Shown: piece after piece, positions 11,646-22,353 of the stretch
How positions within the stretch are numbered: position 1 is the first letter of the stretch
Layout: each line of letters begins with the position of its first letter
Source of the DNA: Phyto melanocephala
Taxonomy: Eukaryota; Arthropoda; Insecta; Diptera; Rhinophoridae
Length of the DNA: 64,000 nt
NCBI GenBank assembly: GCA_941918925.1
Contig: OW799234.1
Coordinates: 85,634,497 to 85,698,496 of the forward strand
Direction: 5' to 3'
Made by a program: the position numbers and the translations under genes
Notes under the pieces: generated by a model
Databases searched by the model: none
Seen by the model: only the letters and a program-made list of their open reading frames with translations
Told to the model about the DNA's origin: nothing

Positions 11646-12620
11646 AAACAAGTAACAGTGCTATATTCGGCCGTGCCGAATCTTATATACCCTTCACAAC
11701 GTGTAGTCATGCAATAACAGTAGTTTGTATCACCATTCATCCCATATGAAATACGTACATACATATAAAAAACATACATATATAAAAACATCCCATTGTA
11801 AAATTATAAATTTACGTATGTATGTTACAAAAAAAATAAAAAAAAAATTAAAAAAAAAAATAATAAAAAAAAAAATTAAAAAAAAATTAAAAAAAAATAA
11901 AAAAAAATTTAAAAAAATAAAAAAAAAATAAAAAAATAAATAAATCTAAAAAAAATTAAAAAAAAAATTAAAAAAAAAATTAAAAAATTAAAAAAAAAAA
12001 ATTAAAAAAAAAGAAAAAAATAATAAAGATATAAATAATATATAAAACAAAAAAATAAATTTTTTTGGACTCAGCTGGGGTTCGATGCCACGTTTACTCT
12101 AACCAGTATACCACGTTTGTTTGTATGTATGGCTGACTTCCAAAACGTCAATTGCATTGTGTTTCAACAAAGCATCATATTTCATAACGCCGCAGTACAA
12201 TAATTATACAATGTATACCATTTCAAAACGACGCCGCCAAGTATTTTTAACGCAATAAGAAATATAGTTGATGCAGTGTATCGGAACTTTGCATGTGATT
12301 TAAATACAGTAGCAATACAGTATACAAACTTTGTATACGAACGTTTTGGAAGTCAGCCTATGTTGTTGTTGTAATGTTGTTTTTGTGAAAAAAAAAATCG
12401 AGGTGGTCGTGGGTTTTTGCTCATATCTCAGTTGTTTATGTACCGATGTTTCTGATTTTCAATACCGATCTACTCCCAAATATTTCCGATATTTAAGTAC
12501 CTCGCCCGGGTCCGGGCGATGTCGGGGGGCTTAAAAAAGTTGATTTCAACATACACACGGACAGACGGTCAGACTACACCTTGTAAATGGCACGGCCGAA
12601 TAAAGGGCTTTTACTTGTTT
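11646..12620 (+). mobile_element. DINE-like element with nested 228-bp MITE
   Basis: It begins AAACAAGTAACAGTG with the hairpin TATTCGGCCGTGCCGAATC and ends CACGGCCGAATAAAGGGC then TTACTTGTTT, so the outermost 10 bases are inverted repeats. Inside are an expanded A-rich array of TAAAAAAAA-type units (about 11825-12060), the conserved GATGCCACGTTTACTCTAAC, the nested MITE and the usual ATATCTCAGTTGTTTATG to ACATACACACGGACAGAC block. The 3' TATACCC hairpin is replaced. Confidence 0.8.
12131..12358. mobile_element. 228-bp MITE with 18-bp perfect TIRs
   Basis: GGCTGACTTCCAAAACGT at the left is exactly inverted at the right end. TAT flanks both sides and may be a 3-bp target duplication. No open frame. 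It sits inside a DINE-like element about 30 bp from the position where another copy (19602-20550) was hit by a different MITE. Confidence 0.85.
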
Positions 12621-12649
12621 TAATAATATTTACATTGCTTTAGAAACCG

Positions 12650-13625
12650 CTATTAAAAGATAGCATTAAAAATACATGCGAGAAGTTGGATTGTTTTATG
12701 GAGTCAACAAATCCACCATATGTCATGTAGCGTCACGTTTTAATGTGCAAAAAAGTGTGGAAAGAAAATCAGGCATTGGTTGTCCTCGAAAAACTACCGT
12801 ACGCCAAGATCGTCAAATGTTAAGAATGGTCAAAACAGATCCATGGCCAGTGTCGCAAGTGAGCATATGGGTGTCTCTATTGGTTTACACACTGCACGTC
12901 GTAGGCTAAATAAAGAAAGTTTGCTTGCTAGATGACCGGCAAAAAACCATTGATAAGTAGAGTCAACAAAAGTAAGCGTCTAGAGTTTGCTAAACCGTAT
13001 CAGCATTGGTCAATTGAATATTGGTCTAAGATCTTGTGGTGGAGCGACGAGAGTAAATTTAATTTATTTGGCTCCGACGGAATAAATTATGTTCGCAGAC
13101 CACCCAATCAAAGATATCTTCTTAAATTTCAGTCAATTATGGTGTGGCGTAAGAAGCGAAATATTTAAAATAAAATCTTTGAAAGTCATTAATAGTATTT
13201 CTAGGTGCGTTCTCCCACAATGGAGTCGGTTCATTGAACAAAATTGAAGGGATTATGAAAGCAAATAAATATTGTTCTATACATGCACAGCACATGCTCC
13301 TCCACTTACGTGAAAAAATGACGCTTGCTAGAATATTTCAACATGATAACGATTCCAAGCACGATTCCAAGTCGCTTAACTTGAAACTTTCTAAGCGATG
13401 AGGTGTATGTTTTGGACTGTCCGTTACAATCTCCCGATCTAAAACCCATAGAAAATCTATGAAAGCTTGTAGATCGAGAAGTTGAGAAAAAAAAAATCCA
13501 TCCCGTGTAAAAGAATGGGAATTAATTTTGAAGTAAGAGTGGAATAAAATACCTCCAATACTATAATATCTCTAGTCGATTATATGCCTTCCAGATTAAA
13601 GGAAGTATTAAAAAATAATGGCTAC
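12650..13625 (+). pseudogene. Tc1-like transposase relic
   Basis: The N-terminal paired-like HTH is visible at 12676-12840 (VGLFYGVNKSTICHVASRF, then GCPRKTT). A frameshift follows. The catalytic region begins at 12930-13150, with the first aspartate in WWSDESKFNLFGSDG. The second catalytic region is at about 13340 (IFQHDNDSKH). Beyond that, stops and frameshifts obscure the LNPIE motif, though CCGATCTAAAACCCATAGAA at 13433 is its degraded form. Not functional. Confidence 0.85.
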
Positions 13626-14314
13626 GCCACCAAATATTATATTGACGTTAAGTTTTCCTAGAAAAAGTATTTTAATAATTTACATAAACACGTTAAATTT
13701 TAAGAAGTTGCATGTTTTTTCCTCGCACAGAATACGTACTCGTTCTATTTAATTAAAAAAAAAAATTATATATTAAACTAAATAAGACGTAGTAACTCCA
13801 GCTAGCCTTGCACAAATGTGTAGAACAAATAACCGCAAAACAATGTGAATTGGATAATGACGTTTTCAAAGAATCACACTTAAAGATTATGGTAATAAGT
13901 GTTGCATTTTTTATGCTCGCCACTGTAGATTTGATGCTATGGAAAACTGACTCATAGACAAATACACTTTTTTTATAATTTTTAAACGTTGTTTCAAAAT
14001 AATATTTTTTAGTACTAAAGTTGTATTTAACAGGCATGACTTCATTGAAGTATCTATCTTGTTGTATTATTAATTATCTTGCAGTTATTATTTTGAACGA
14101 AGAATTTTTTAGAGTAAAGAATTTTACAGTTTACATCATGCGTTGCCCATTAATATTAACTTGCTAACCCCGGACCGCTTTGCTGAGCCCCCAAAATTTT
14201 ATGTTATTCCTTAATTTTGGAGTAAATCGATGAAATTAAAAAACAAAATAAATTAATAATATAAAACAAATCATTATTTAAGCGGCATTGTAAATTGTTA
14301 CAAACTCTCTGTTC
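13626..14314. other. AT-rich spacer
   Basis: No coding signal; a minus-strand open frame at 13753-14037 has no recognisable domain. Confidence 0.35.
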
Positions 14315-15246
14315 GGGTGTCCCAACTAGAACGCAATTTTTAAATTTTAAATAAAACACAGATATTAAAAAAAAAAATCGTGAAACTTTATTATATCGTA
14401 AAGTAGACAGAATGAGGTTATGTATGGAACAATATATCGTGCAGATGGCCGCCGCGGCTTTGCTAGCACACACGCAATCTTTTAATTAAATTTTCAATGA
14501 CCTTTTTGCATAAATGCTGCGGTATTTCATTAATGCAGCGTCCAATTTCCTCTTTTAATGCTTGAGTCGTCGTCGGCTTATTCGCGTAAACCATCGACTT
14601 CAAAAAACCCCAAAGAAAAAAATCTAAAGGTGTTAAATCACAAGATCTAGGCGGCCAATTCTGGTCTCCAAAACGCGAAATAACACGACCGGAAAATGAC
14701 TGATGCAGCAATTGAATTGTTTCTCTGGCTGTATGACATGTGGCGCCATCTTGTTGAAACCACATGCCCTCCACATTCATTTCTTCAATTCTAGGCAAGA
14801 AAAAACTGGTTATCTGGCTGCATAGTGGATTTGGAGACACCAATTTGCTGAGCTCGGTGTCGAATTGAGGTGGATGGAGTTTGAGCGACATCATCACGTA
14901 CAGCTGCGACATTTTCGGTCGATCGACCTGGTCGAAGGCGCGTTGTTGTCTTTACATCACTAACAGACCCAGTTTCGGCAAATTTATCCATTAATCTCTT
15001 TACAGTTTACTCTTTTGGAGCATTATTGTGACCCCAAATTGATCGCAATTTGCGAACTGTAGCCGCAAAACTTTCATCATTTTGGTAAAACAATTTCACA
15101 ATGAGAATGCGTTGTTCATTCGTGTAGCGCTCCATTTTTACTAACCTCGTACCTTCTACTAGCAAACAATAACAATTGTTCAAATGTCAAACAATGACAC
15201 TTTAAATGGCGCCAAATTTAAAAATTGCGTTCTAGTTGGGACACCC
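14315..15246 (-). mobile_element. Mariner-like element (DUF4817 type), internally deleted
   Basis: Perfect inverted termini: GGGTGTCCCAACTAGAACGC at the left (continuing AATTTTTAAATTT) and its complement at the right. The minus-strand transposase starts at 15135 (MERYTNEQRILIVKLFYQND). It has an in-frame stop after NNAPKE near 15010 and runs to STMQ near 14825. There it jumps past the first catalytic block. A second frame gives the second and third catalytic blocks (FQQDGATCHTARE and PPRSCDLTPLDFFLWG). No TA duplication is visible at the edges, which is unusual for the superfamily. Confidence 0.9.
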
Positions 15247-15655
15247 ATTACATATATAATGATTAATGAATAAAAATGCGTTCTGAATTTTAATTGAATA
15301 TCAAGTGCAAGAAGCTAAAAATTATAACTTTTTTTTAATGGGCGTGGCACTGCCCACTTTTCAAATCACGAAATTGTAATATCATGACAGCTCAATATGT
15401 GTGAAAAGTTTCAGAGAAATCGATCTAGTGCAGGTAGCTAAAACTGATAACTTATTTTTTATGGGCATTACTCGCCCACTTTTTACCACCCATAAACACT
15501 TCCTGGAATGTGTACAAAGTTTGAGTCCGATGGGCTTTACAGTTGCGGAGTCTATAGCTAACAGACACACACAAAGTTTTACTTTTATATATATAGATAG
15601 ATGAAATGCTAACCATTAGTAAATAGCTTCGGAGCAAAGCCGGGGCAGTCAGCTA
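15247..15655. repeat. Noncoding dispersed repeat with GGGCGTGGC box, copy 1
   Basis: Similar over almost its whole length to 61971-62350. Shared blocks include ATGGGCGTGGCACTGCCCAC, CACCCATAAACACTTCCTGG, GGAGTCTATAGCTAAC and TTTTATATATATAGAT. The right edge reads in reverse complement as ACTAGCTGACTGCCCCGGCT, a start shared by other repeats in the window. It may be the 3' tail of an RTE-like LINE; no protein is encoded here. Confidence 0.65.
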
Positions 15656-15723
15656 GTTTTCTATAAATATAGAAGAGTCATATGGAATTTTAAAGAAATA
15701 TGAACAGGCAACCAAAAATATAA

Positions 15724-17617
15724 GGGTCAATTTAAAAAAAACGCAATTTTTGTGTCCCCGCACTTTACACTACTATTTTAGATTAAAAAAAAAACAACAA
15801 CAAAAAAATAAAAAATTTGAGAGTGATCAGCGAGGAATATGCAACAAAAAAACGTAATTCTCAAATTTGTATGTTTGTTTTTTTGTTTATTCATAATGGT
15901 GTTTTGTTTCTCCCTCGGACTCCTTCCATACAAAAGCATGTGTCCCCCGTTAGAATTTTTAGTAAACAAAATTAAATAAAATCCAGAAAAAAGTAAATAT
16001 GCAACATTTAATAACAGTTTTCGAATTATTGAGTTTCTTTCATATGTTTTCATTTGTTATAGTCGTCAAAACTAAATTAGTGCGAATTTGGTGTTGCAAA
16101 GAAAGGTTGTCCCCACAATTTGCATTGAGCGTCACTTTTTTTACAATTCAAGTAATATTACTAGTTTTCAATTTGCATTTAAATAAAGTAAATAACGTAA
16201 GGAAAGTACAAACCTTAGTTATTACAAAAGTGAAAAAGCGAAAAAAAAATCTTTGTAAAAAAGTGTGCATTTGCGTAGTTTTTGTGAACACCATGGTAAG
16301 GGCGCGATAAAATTTCATGAGCGTCACGCTATTTATTTAAAAAGTGAATATATTAAATGTAAAAAATTGAAGTTGACAATCATTGTTTACATGGTTTCAA
16401 CTCATTTTTTTATAATTTGTGAGTTTGAGAAATAAATTACCTACGAAAAAAACCAGAATAGGCAAACATTTCATGAGCATCACTTTTGATATACATATAT
16501 TGCTTCATAGCTTAAAATGCTTAATTATGATTTTTTTTAATTTTTAAGAGTAAAACAACAAAATTAATGGCGGCTGAAAGACCATAAAGATATCGAGAGA
16601 AAATAAAGCGAAAATGACGAATATAAAAGAAAGAAGAAAGAAAGGTATAATCGTGGTATATTTGAGTTTAATCGTGCTTTTGCAACTTAAACTTCTGGGG
16701 GACCGGACATTTATGCAACTGCCACAAACTTAATTCGAAAGTGGTAAAAATTAATAAGAATAAAAAAAAAACAAAGTCGCTTGTCATTTCATGAAGTTTA
16801 TACAGATTCAGAATAAGAATTCGAATGAAAATTTATAAATTAAATTAAGTTATTGTTTTGCGTCAAATATTTACATATGTGTCTAAATTTCTTCAAGTAT
16901 TGCTTCCTTTTTTCCATTTTTGTTAAAGACATCAAAGAATATGTATATGTTTAGTTTTGTATGAAAATTTTTGTTTTATGAAGATTTTTTGTTTTTTTTA
17001 CTTACTTTTTGTAAAAGAATAAACTTTTTTTCGTTAAACTTTAAATTTGGCATTATTTCTTGTTTACGTGCAACAAAATTTCTTGATCGTCACAAAATAT
17101 CTTGAGCGTCACACTTAGTTTTTTTTTCTTTAAAACGCATATAATTAATTTTTTTTAATTAATTGTTACAAGCCTATTACTTTGCAAGTAACCTCTAAGT
17201 TCAAGTCTTTTTTTTTACCAAAAATTGACATATTTTCATCTTAAAATTTTAAAATAACTAGTCAATTTTAAAAACAATTAAAAATCAAGGTGAATCGTGA
17301 TTTTGTGTTTATAATCGAAAAGGTGATTTTCGCAAAAGGCAATCTTGAGAAACAAAAGAACATCGTAGTAAGCTTTAATTTCAAATATTTTTGCATTCTT
17401 AGCGATTTTTTATACATATTTGGTGTGTGACGCTCAAGATAGAAATCATAAAAAACCTAAAAAAAATTCAAAAAATATTGATCTTTTTGAGAGCCTAAAA
17501 GTACCACCGGAATCTTCATCAATTTCTACATAAATTGGCCACTCTTACCGGCGAATTGAAAAAACTTTAAAAATAAGCAAAAAAAACTCGATGTGTACGT
17601 TTTTTTTGAAATTGACC
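15724..17617. mobile_element. 1.9-kb noncoding TIR element with repeated GAGCGTCAC motif
   Basis: The ends are GGGTCAATTTAAAAAAAACG at 15724 and the inverted GGGTCAATTTCAAAAAAAACG ending at 17617, flanked by ATAA on both sides (15720-15723 and 17618-17621). Inside, a motif close to TTTCWTGAGCGTCAC recurs at 16121-16135, 16311-16328, 16468-16483, 17077-17092, 17098-17112 and, inverted, 17425-17437. No transposase is present. It ends 118 bp before the Mnt exon acceptor. Superfamily not recognised. Confidence 0.75.
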
Positions 17618-17735
17618 CATAAACAATTTTGAAAAAAATTTCCTTTAAATATCGAATTTTATATTAATTTGTTTTTATCAAAAAAAAAAAAAATAATAAT
17701 AATTAATTATCTTTTTATAATTCTTATCTTTGCAG

Positions 17736-18135
17736 ATCCACCAAAAAAAAGTTAAAACATTTAACAAGATAAGAAGATTGCTAACAATAATATAAAAATT
17801 CTCCAACACCAAAATATAGAAAACTACCCCACATTACATATAAATATACTACATAAACATACATACGTACATACACAAAAATATATATATTTTTAGAAAT
17901 CAAAGAAAGAAAAAAAAAAAGAGGAAAGCAAATTAAGACACACAGATTGAAATTGAGAAAAATTGCAAAAAAAAAAAAAAATTATTGAGAAAATCAAAAC
18001 ATAAAAACCAAATTAAAATTACAGTGATATTTAACGCTGCTGAAAAGTCATCATCACCATTGCATTGTTGTCGTGATAAATATCGTCAACAGCGATAATA
18101 GAAGAAAGTTCTGAGAAACTTTTTGACAACCTGAT
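17736..18135 (+). other. Mnt: Mnt 5'UTR, part of the SID exon
   Basis: A strong acceptor (polypyrimidine, then CTTATCTTTGCAG) ends at 17735, which suggests that this exon is joined to an upstream noncoding exon not identified here. The leader is A-rich, as is common in flies, and leads to the ATG at 18136 with GAT in front (G at -3). If the acceptor is not used, transcription may start within this stretch. Confidence 0.55.
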
Positions 18136-18835
18136 ATGTCCGAGGGTTTAAAGGCGCTCCTAGAAGCTGCTCAATTTATTGAGCAGCAGGAGAAATTAAA
18201 ATTATCGCCACTGGCCACAGCAATACCGGCAATACTCAATGAACAGCAGCAACGTTTTCTAGTGCATACGTATGATACAACAATAGCTAACAACAACAAC
18301 AACAATAGTAGCAGCAATACAACAACGACAACATCTATCAATAGTCATTATAGTATTAATGGTGGTAGTAGTCCTGGCGGTGGCATAAATATACGCAATT
18401 CAAATATACGACATGGAAATGCAATTTCATTACAAGTGTCATCATCAGCACCAGCTGCTGCAGCCACATTTCAACATGTTAACGGCCATCAAGAGCAACA
18501 TCAGCATCACAATGCCAGCAGCAATACCTCCGCCCTTCATCAACATCACAATCAAACAAATGCTACATCAACAACGGTATTAACTAATGGTACAAATAGT
18601 GCATCGACAAATGCCCACCATCATCAACATCAAAACCACCAAAATCTTAATCCTCAGCAGCAAAATAGTCAATTATTAAATGCAAATCATCATGATTATG
18701 AATTTAATGGTAATAGTGTTGGCAATGGTGCCAGTGTAACGGTTGTGGCATCTTCACCATCATCGGGGACAACTAGTGGCAATTTACTACAGCAATTATC
18801 TTTAAATAGCAGGTCCAGTGAAGGTCGCAAAACGG
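18136..18835 (+). CDS. Mnt: Mnt coding exon 1: Sin3-interaction domain and low-complexity region
   Basis: Encodes 233 residues plus one base. Residues 5-19 (LKALLEAAQFIEQQE) match the amphipathic SID helix of Mad/Mnt proteins (LLEAA core), which docks on the PAH2 domain of Sin3 for repression. The rest is low complexity: Asn/Ser/Thr runs (about residues 54-75), Gly-rich GGSSPGGG, then His/Gln/Asn-rich stretches (about 112-185), typical of fly transcription factors. The exon ends ...AAAACGG with a consensus donor GTAAG at 18836. The single leftover G joins AT at 59168 to give Asp, keeping the frame. The start is the first ATG of the open frame and puts the SID at the extreme N-terminus, as in the family. 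Confidence 0.93.
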
Positions 18836-18879
18836 GTAAGTTTTTGATTTTTTATATTTTTTTTCCCTTTATACAAACA

Positions 18880-18935
18880 TTCATACACATTCATACATAT
18901 ACATACATACACATACATACACATACAAACATTTT
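18880..18935. repeat. CATA/CACATA microsatellite in Mnt intron
   Basis: Imperfect tandem CATACATACACATACATACA-type units just inside the intron after the SID exon. Confidence 0.7.
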
Positions 18936-19194
18936 ACTGTTGTGTTTTTATGTCTACTAAACACATATCCTATGCTTCATTAATTCCACAACATCACAAT
19001 AATTTATTTATAGAAAAACTATTAATGACTATTTATTATTAACAACAAATTTTCTACTTTGTCGTTGTTTTTTTTGGTGGCTCTCTCTTAACCAGAGAAA
19101 AAAAAATAATGCAAGGATTTTAGTAATGTACGATATCTTAAAAAAACCTACGTCATAAACCTTTTTTAAATGACCAACAATCGGTTTAAAAGAA

Positions 19195-19322
19195 CCGTAT
19201 TAAGGCATAATTATTCATCGGGTAGTCGGGTAAGAAAATTCAAAGAGAATTTTCTTGTTTATATTTTTTATGTATAAAGTTTGACATTAGAAATAAATGA
19301 GAGAAGAGAGAAAATAGTTTTT
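19195..19322. mobile_element. hAT-like MITE family C, partial copy
   Basis: AAGGCATAATTATTCATCG at the left and GTTTGACATTAGAAATAAAT with GAGAGAAG inside match the copy at 48895-49060. The right end is missing. Confidence 0.55.
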
Positions 19323-19601
19323 TAATTATACTTGTTGTTAAAAAAAAAAAATGAATAATCTAATTCAAACATAAAAATAAACATTTTTGATGAATTAAAA
19401 AAAATAAAAATACACCCCTAATAGTTTACTGATAGTTAGTAGTGAACACTATCACCGCTATTCACAACAAGAAACAGTGTGCTTACTAACAAGTTGCTAT
19501 CTTTCCCTCTTGGAAATTTATACATAAAAAACTTAGCAGCTAGTAAGTTACTACACATATGTATCATGCTAAATTTTTGCATATTTTACTATTTAAAAAA
19601 A

Positions 19602-20550
19602 AAACAAGTAAGAGTGCTATATTCGGCCATGCCGAATCTTATATACCCTTCACAACGTGTAGTCACGCAATAACAGTAGTTTGTATCACTATGCATCTCA
19701 TATGAAATACGTACATACATATATAAAAAACATACATATATAAAAACATCCCATTGTAAAATTAAAAATTAACGTATATATGTTTAAAAAAAAAAATTTA
19801 AAAAAAAAGTTAAAAAAAAAATTAAAAAAAAAAATTAAAAAAAAAAATTAAAAAAAAAAATTTTTTTTTAAATAATTAAAATATATGTAATAAATATAAA
19901 ACAAAAAAAAATAAAAAAAATATAATAATAAAAATATAAATAATATTTTAAATAAAAAAAAAAAAATAAAAAAAAAATTAAAAAAAAATTAAAAAAAAAA
20001 TATATAAAAAAAATAAAAAAAAAATATTAAAAAAATAAAAAAAAATTTTTTTTTGGCTCAGCTGGGATTCGATGCCACGTTTTCTCTAACCAGGGGCCGA
20101 ATTACGGCATTCGATATCGAACGATCGAGTTCGCTGTGCTTTAGGTATAGAGATTCTAATAAGAATTTTCAAATTTCGATCACGTTCGAATGCCGTAATT
20201 CGGCCCCAGTATACACGTTTGTATGTATGTATCGAGGTGGTTGTGGGTTTTTGCTCATATCTCAGTTGTTTATGTACCGATGTTTCTGAATTTCAATACC
20301 GATCTACTCCCGAATATTTCTGATATTTTAATACCTCATCCGGGTCCGAGCGATGTCGGGGGGCTTCAAAAAGTTGATTTCAACATACACACGGACATAC
20401 GGTCAGACGGACAGGGCTTAATCGACTGCCCTATTCATAAGCTTTCAGAAAATATATACTTTATAAGGTCGGAAATCAAAATTGTAGAAATTTCACACGG
20501 AATGACAAACCTATATATACCCTTTTTCACTGTGTGAAGGGTATAAAAAA
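19602..20550 (+). mobile_element. DINE-like element with nested 113-bp MITE
   Basis: 5' end AAACAAGTAAGAGTGCTATA with hairpin TTCGGCCATGCCGAA, then an A-rich expanded array (about 19785-20050). The conserved GATGCCACGTTTTCTCTAAC is interrupted by a MITE. The element continues ATATCTCAGTTGTTTATG, GACGGACAGGGCTTAATCG and the 3' hairpin CACTGTGTGAAGGGTATAAA. It is one of the most complete copies in the window. Confidence 0.85.
20094..20206. mobile_element. 113-bp MITE (family B) with CAG target duplication
   Basis: Perfect inverted ends of at least 19 bases (GGGCCGAATTACGGCATTC). CAG flanks both sides (20091-20093, 20207-20209). Uninterrupted DINE copies read CTAACCAGTATA (57386 onwards), giving the empty site directly. 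A diverged relative in the opposite orientation lies at 60436-60562. Confidence 0.92.
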
Positions 20551-21879
20551 AGGAATTTGTGCTTTAAAATAATTTAAATGACAAAATACCACATACAAAC
20601 ATACATATATGGGGGTGCTCTCATTTCACAAATAAATATGAATATGAAATAAAGAAAAAATTAGGAAAGCAAACCAAAATTAACAGAAACCACAAATTAT
20701 GGATACAAATAACTAAGAAATCAATAAAACTGGGGTAGAAAAATACTTACAATGTTTAAGACTTGCAAATAAGTATGTATCAAAATACCAATAGGCAGCT
20801 GCTCACATACAAAAGGTCATTGATATACAGTTCATTTTTGGAATTATTATAAATTATTTGTCGGATACCTTAAGAAATCTCATAAAATATATACATACAT
20901 ACATTCGTGGTTACGTAAATTTTAAAATGTCGCCAGTTTAATGCTATTATTTTGAGCCCTTTAATTCACTCTCACATGGTTACTTCTAAAGGCATATGAA
21001 TGTGTATATACGAATGAGAAAACGCCACTTTTGCCAACAAAGTTGCACAAAAAAAAACAAACAAAATCCTTTTTGTGCCATTGAGACGAGAGGGATCTTT
21101 TACGCAGCACTTCAAAGCACAACAATAACAACACTTTACAACAAAGTTGCACAAAAATAATTTAAAAGGCAATTGTTTTAAGAAGAATGGAAAAAAACAA
21201 CACAGAAAAAATAAGGGGTATTGAATTCTAAGGTCGTGATCTTTGGGTACGTGTTACACACACAACGTTCAAGTAATCAGCAAAAATTCAAACCTTTCAA
21301 ACAGGATGTAAAAGTACCTTTATAAGTACACATGTATGTGTGATTTATTAAGTATCAAAATAAGTGGTAAAACGTAAATATGCGTCATTAAGTACCTACA
21401 TATACCTACATATGCCAGCGAATGGTAGTTTAATTTTAGATACAACTGACTAAATAGTCACTGTTTTCTATCTTCTAGAGGTTGTTTAAGCAAAGTTTAC
21501 ATTAAATAATACCAGTTGTAAAATTAAAGATTTTTTATCAAAATTTAATAAAATTCCCTTCATGCGTAAGTAAGAAAGCAAGAGAGCAAAAATATATCTG
21601 GTGTATTCACCTGAAGTCCTTAGTGTCTTATTGTAAAATTGTCATAATGTTCCAAAAATTGTAAAATCAATGCAAAGTATTGCATTGTTTATTGTAAAAT
21701 TATTTAACCGTTTTAGAATTTTTGAAAAAGTTATGGCATGACAATACCACACTTCTGAGGTCTTCTTGTGAATGCATCAACTGTGTTCATTTTTGCGTTT
21801 GCACTATGAGTGTGAATTAATCAGCTGATTAACATAACAAACTATAACCACCCAAATATGAATCAACATCAAAAAAGAA
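20551..21879. other. Intron, no feature recognised
   Basis: AT-rich. CAACAAAGTTGCACAAAAA occurs twice about 105 bp apart (21037 and 21140). Short open frames overlap this repeat and are not supported. Confidence 0.4.
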
Positions 21880-22068
21880 GCCGCCTTACTTTTTATACAG
21901 GTAGCGGTACCAGCCCAGCTGACTATATTTTGTGTCTCAATTTATGTCATACTTCATGTATAAAAAAAAAAATTTCAGTCCAAAGAATTGTCAAATTTCA
22001 CATAAAAAAATGATGGACGCAAAATTCAGCCCGTCTGCACTACCACCTTATGTGATTACACTATAAGC
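21880..22068. mobile_element. MITE family D, copy 1
   Basis: CAGGTAGCGGTACCAGCCCA near the left end and CTACCACCTTATGTGATTAC at the right end match the copies at 45826-46012 and 60942-61106. Degenerate. Confidence 0.65.
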
Positions 22069-22153
22069 ACTTCTTACAAAAGTAAAATTTTAGCTTTATT
22101 CTTTCTCTTGTTTTACTTTTGGACATATTCTTTGCTAATGATTACAATTTACT

Positions 22154-22342
22154 TAAGGCGAATTCAATTTACAGGTGGTGTGTCAAATACAACATGGTTT
22201 AAGTTTGTGTTTTCTCAATAAACTCGTTTGGGAATATAAACTAAACAACAAACAGCTCATGACACTCCAGCTAATGTTCATGCCAAATAAATAAATAGAT
22301 TAAAGGTGCTGTTAATAACAGCTGTAAATTGAATTCGCCTTG
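22154..22342. mobile_element. 189-bp hAT-like MITE
   Basis: Inverted ends AAGGCGAATTCAATTTACAG are perfect over 20 bases. The flanking octamers AATTTACT and AATTTGCT agree at 7 of 8 positions, consistent with the 8-bp target duplication of hAT elements. Its right edge is only 9 bp from the target duplication of the next MITE. Confidence 0.85.
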
Positions 22343-22353
22343 AATTTGCTTTA

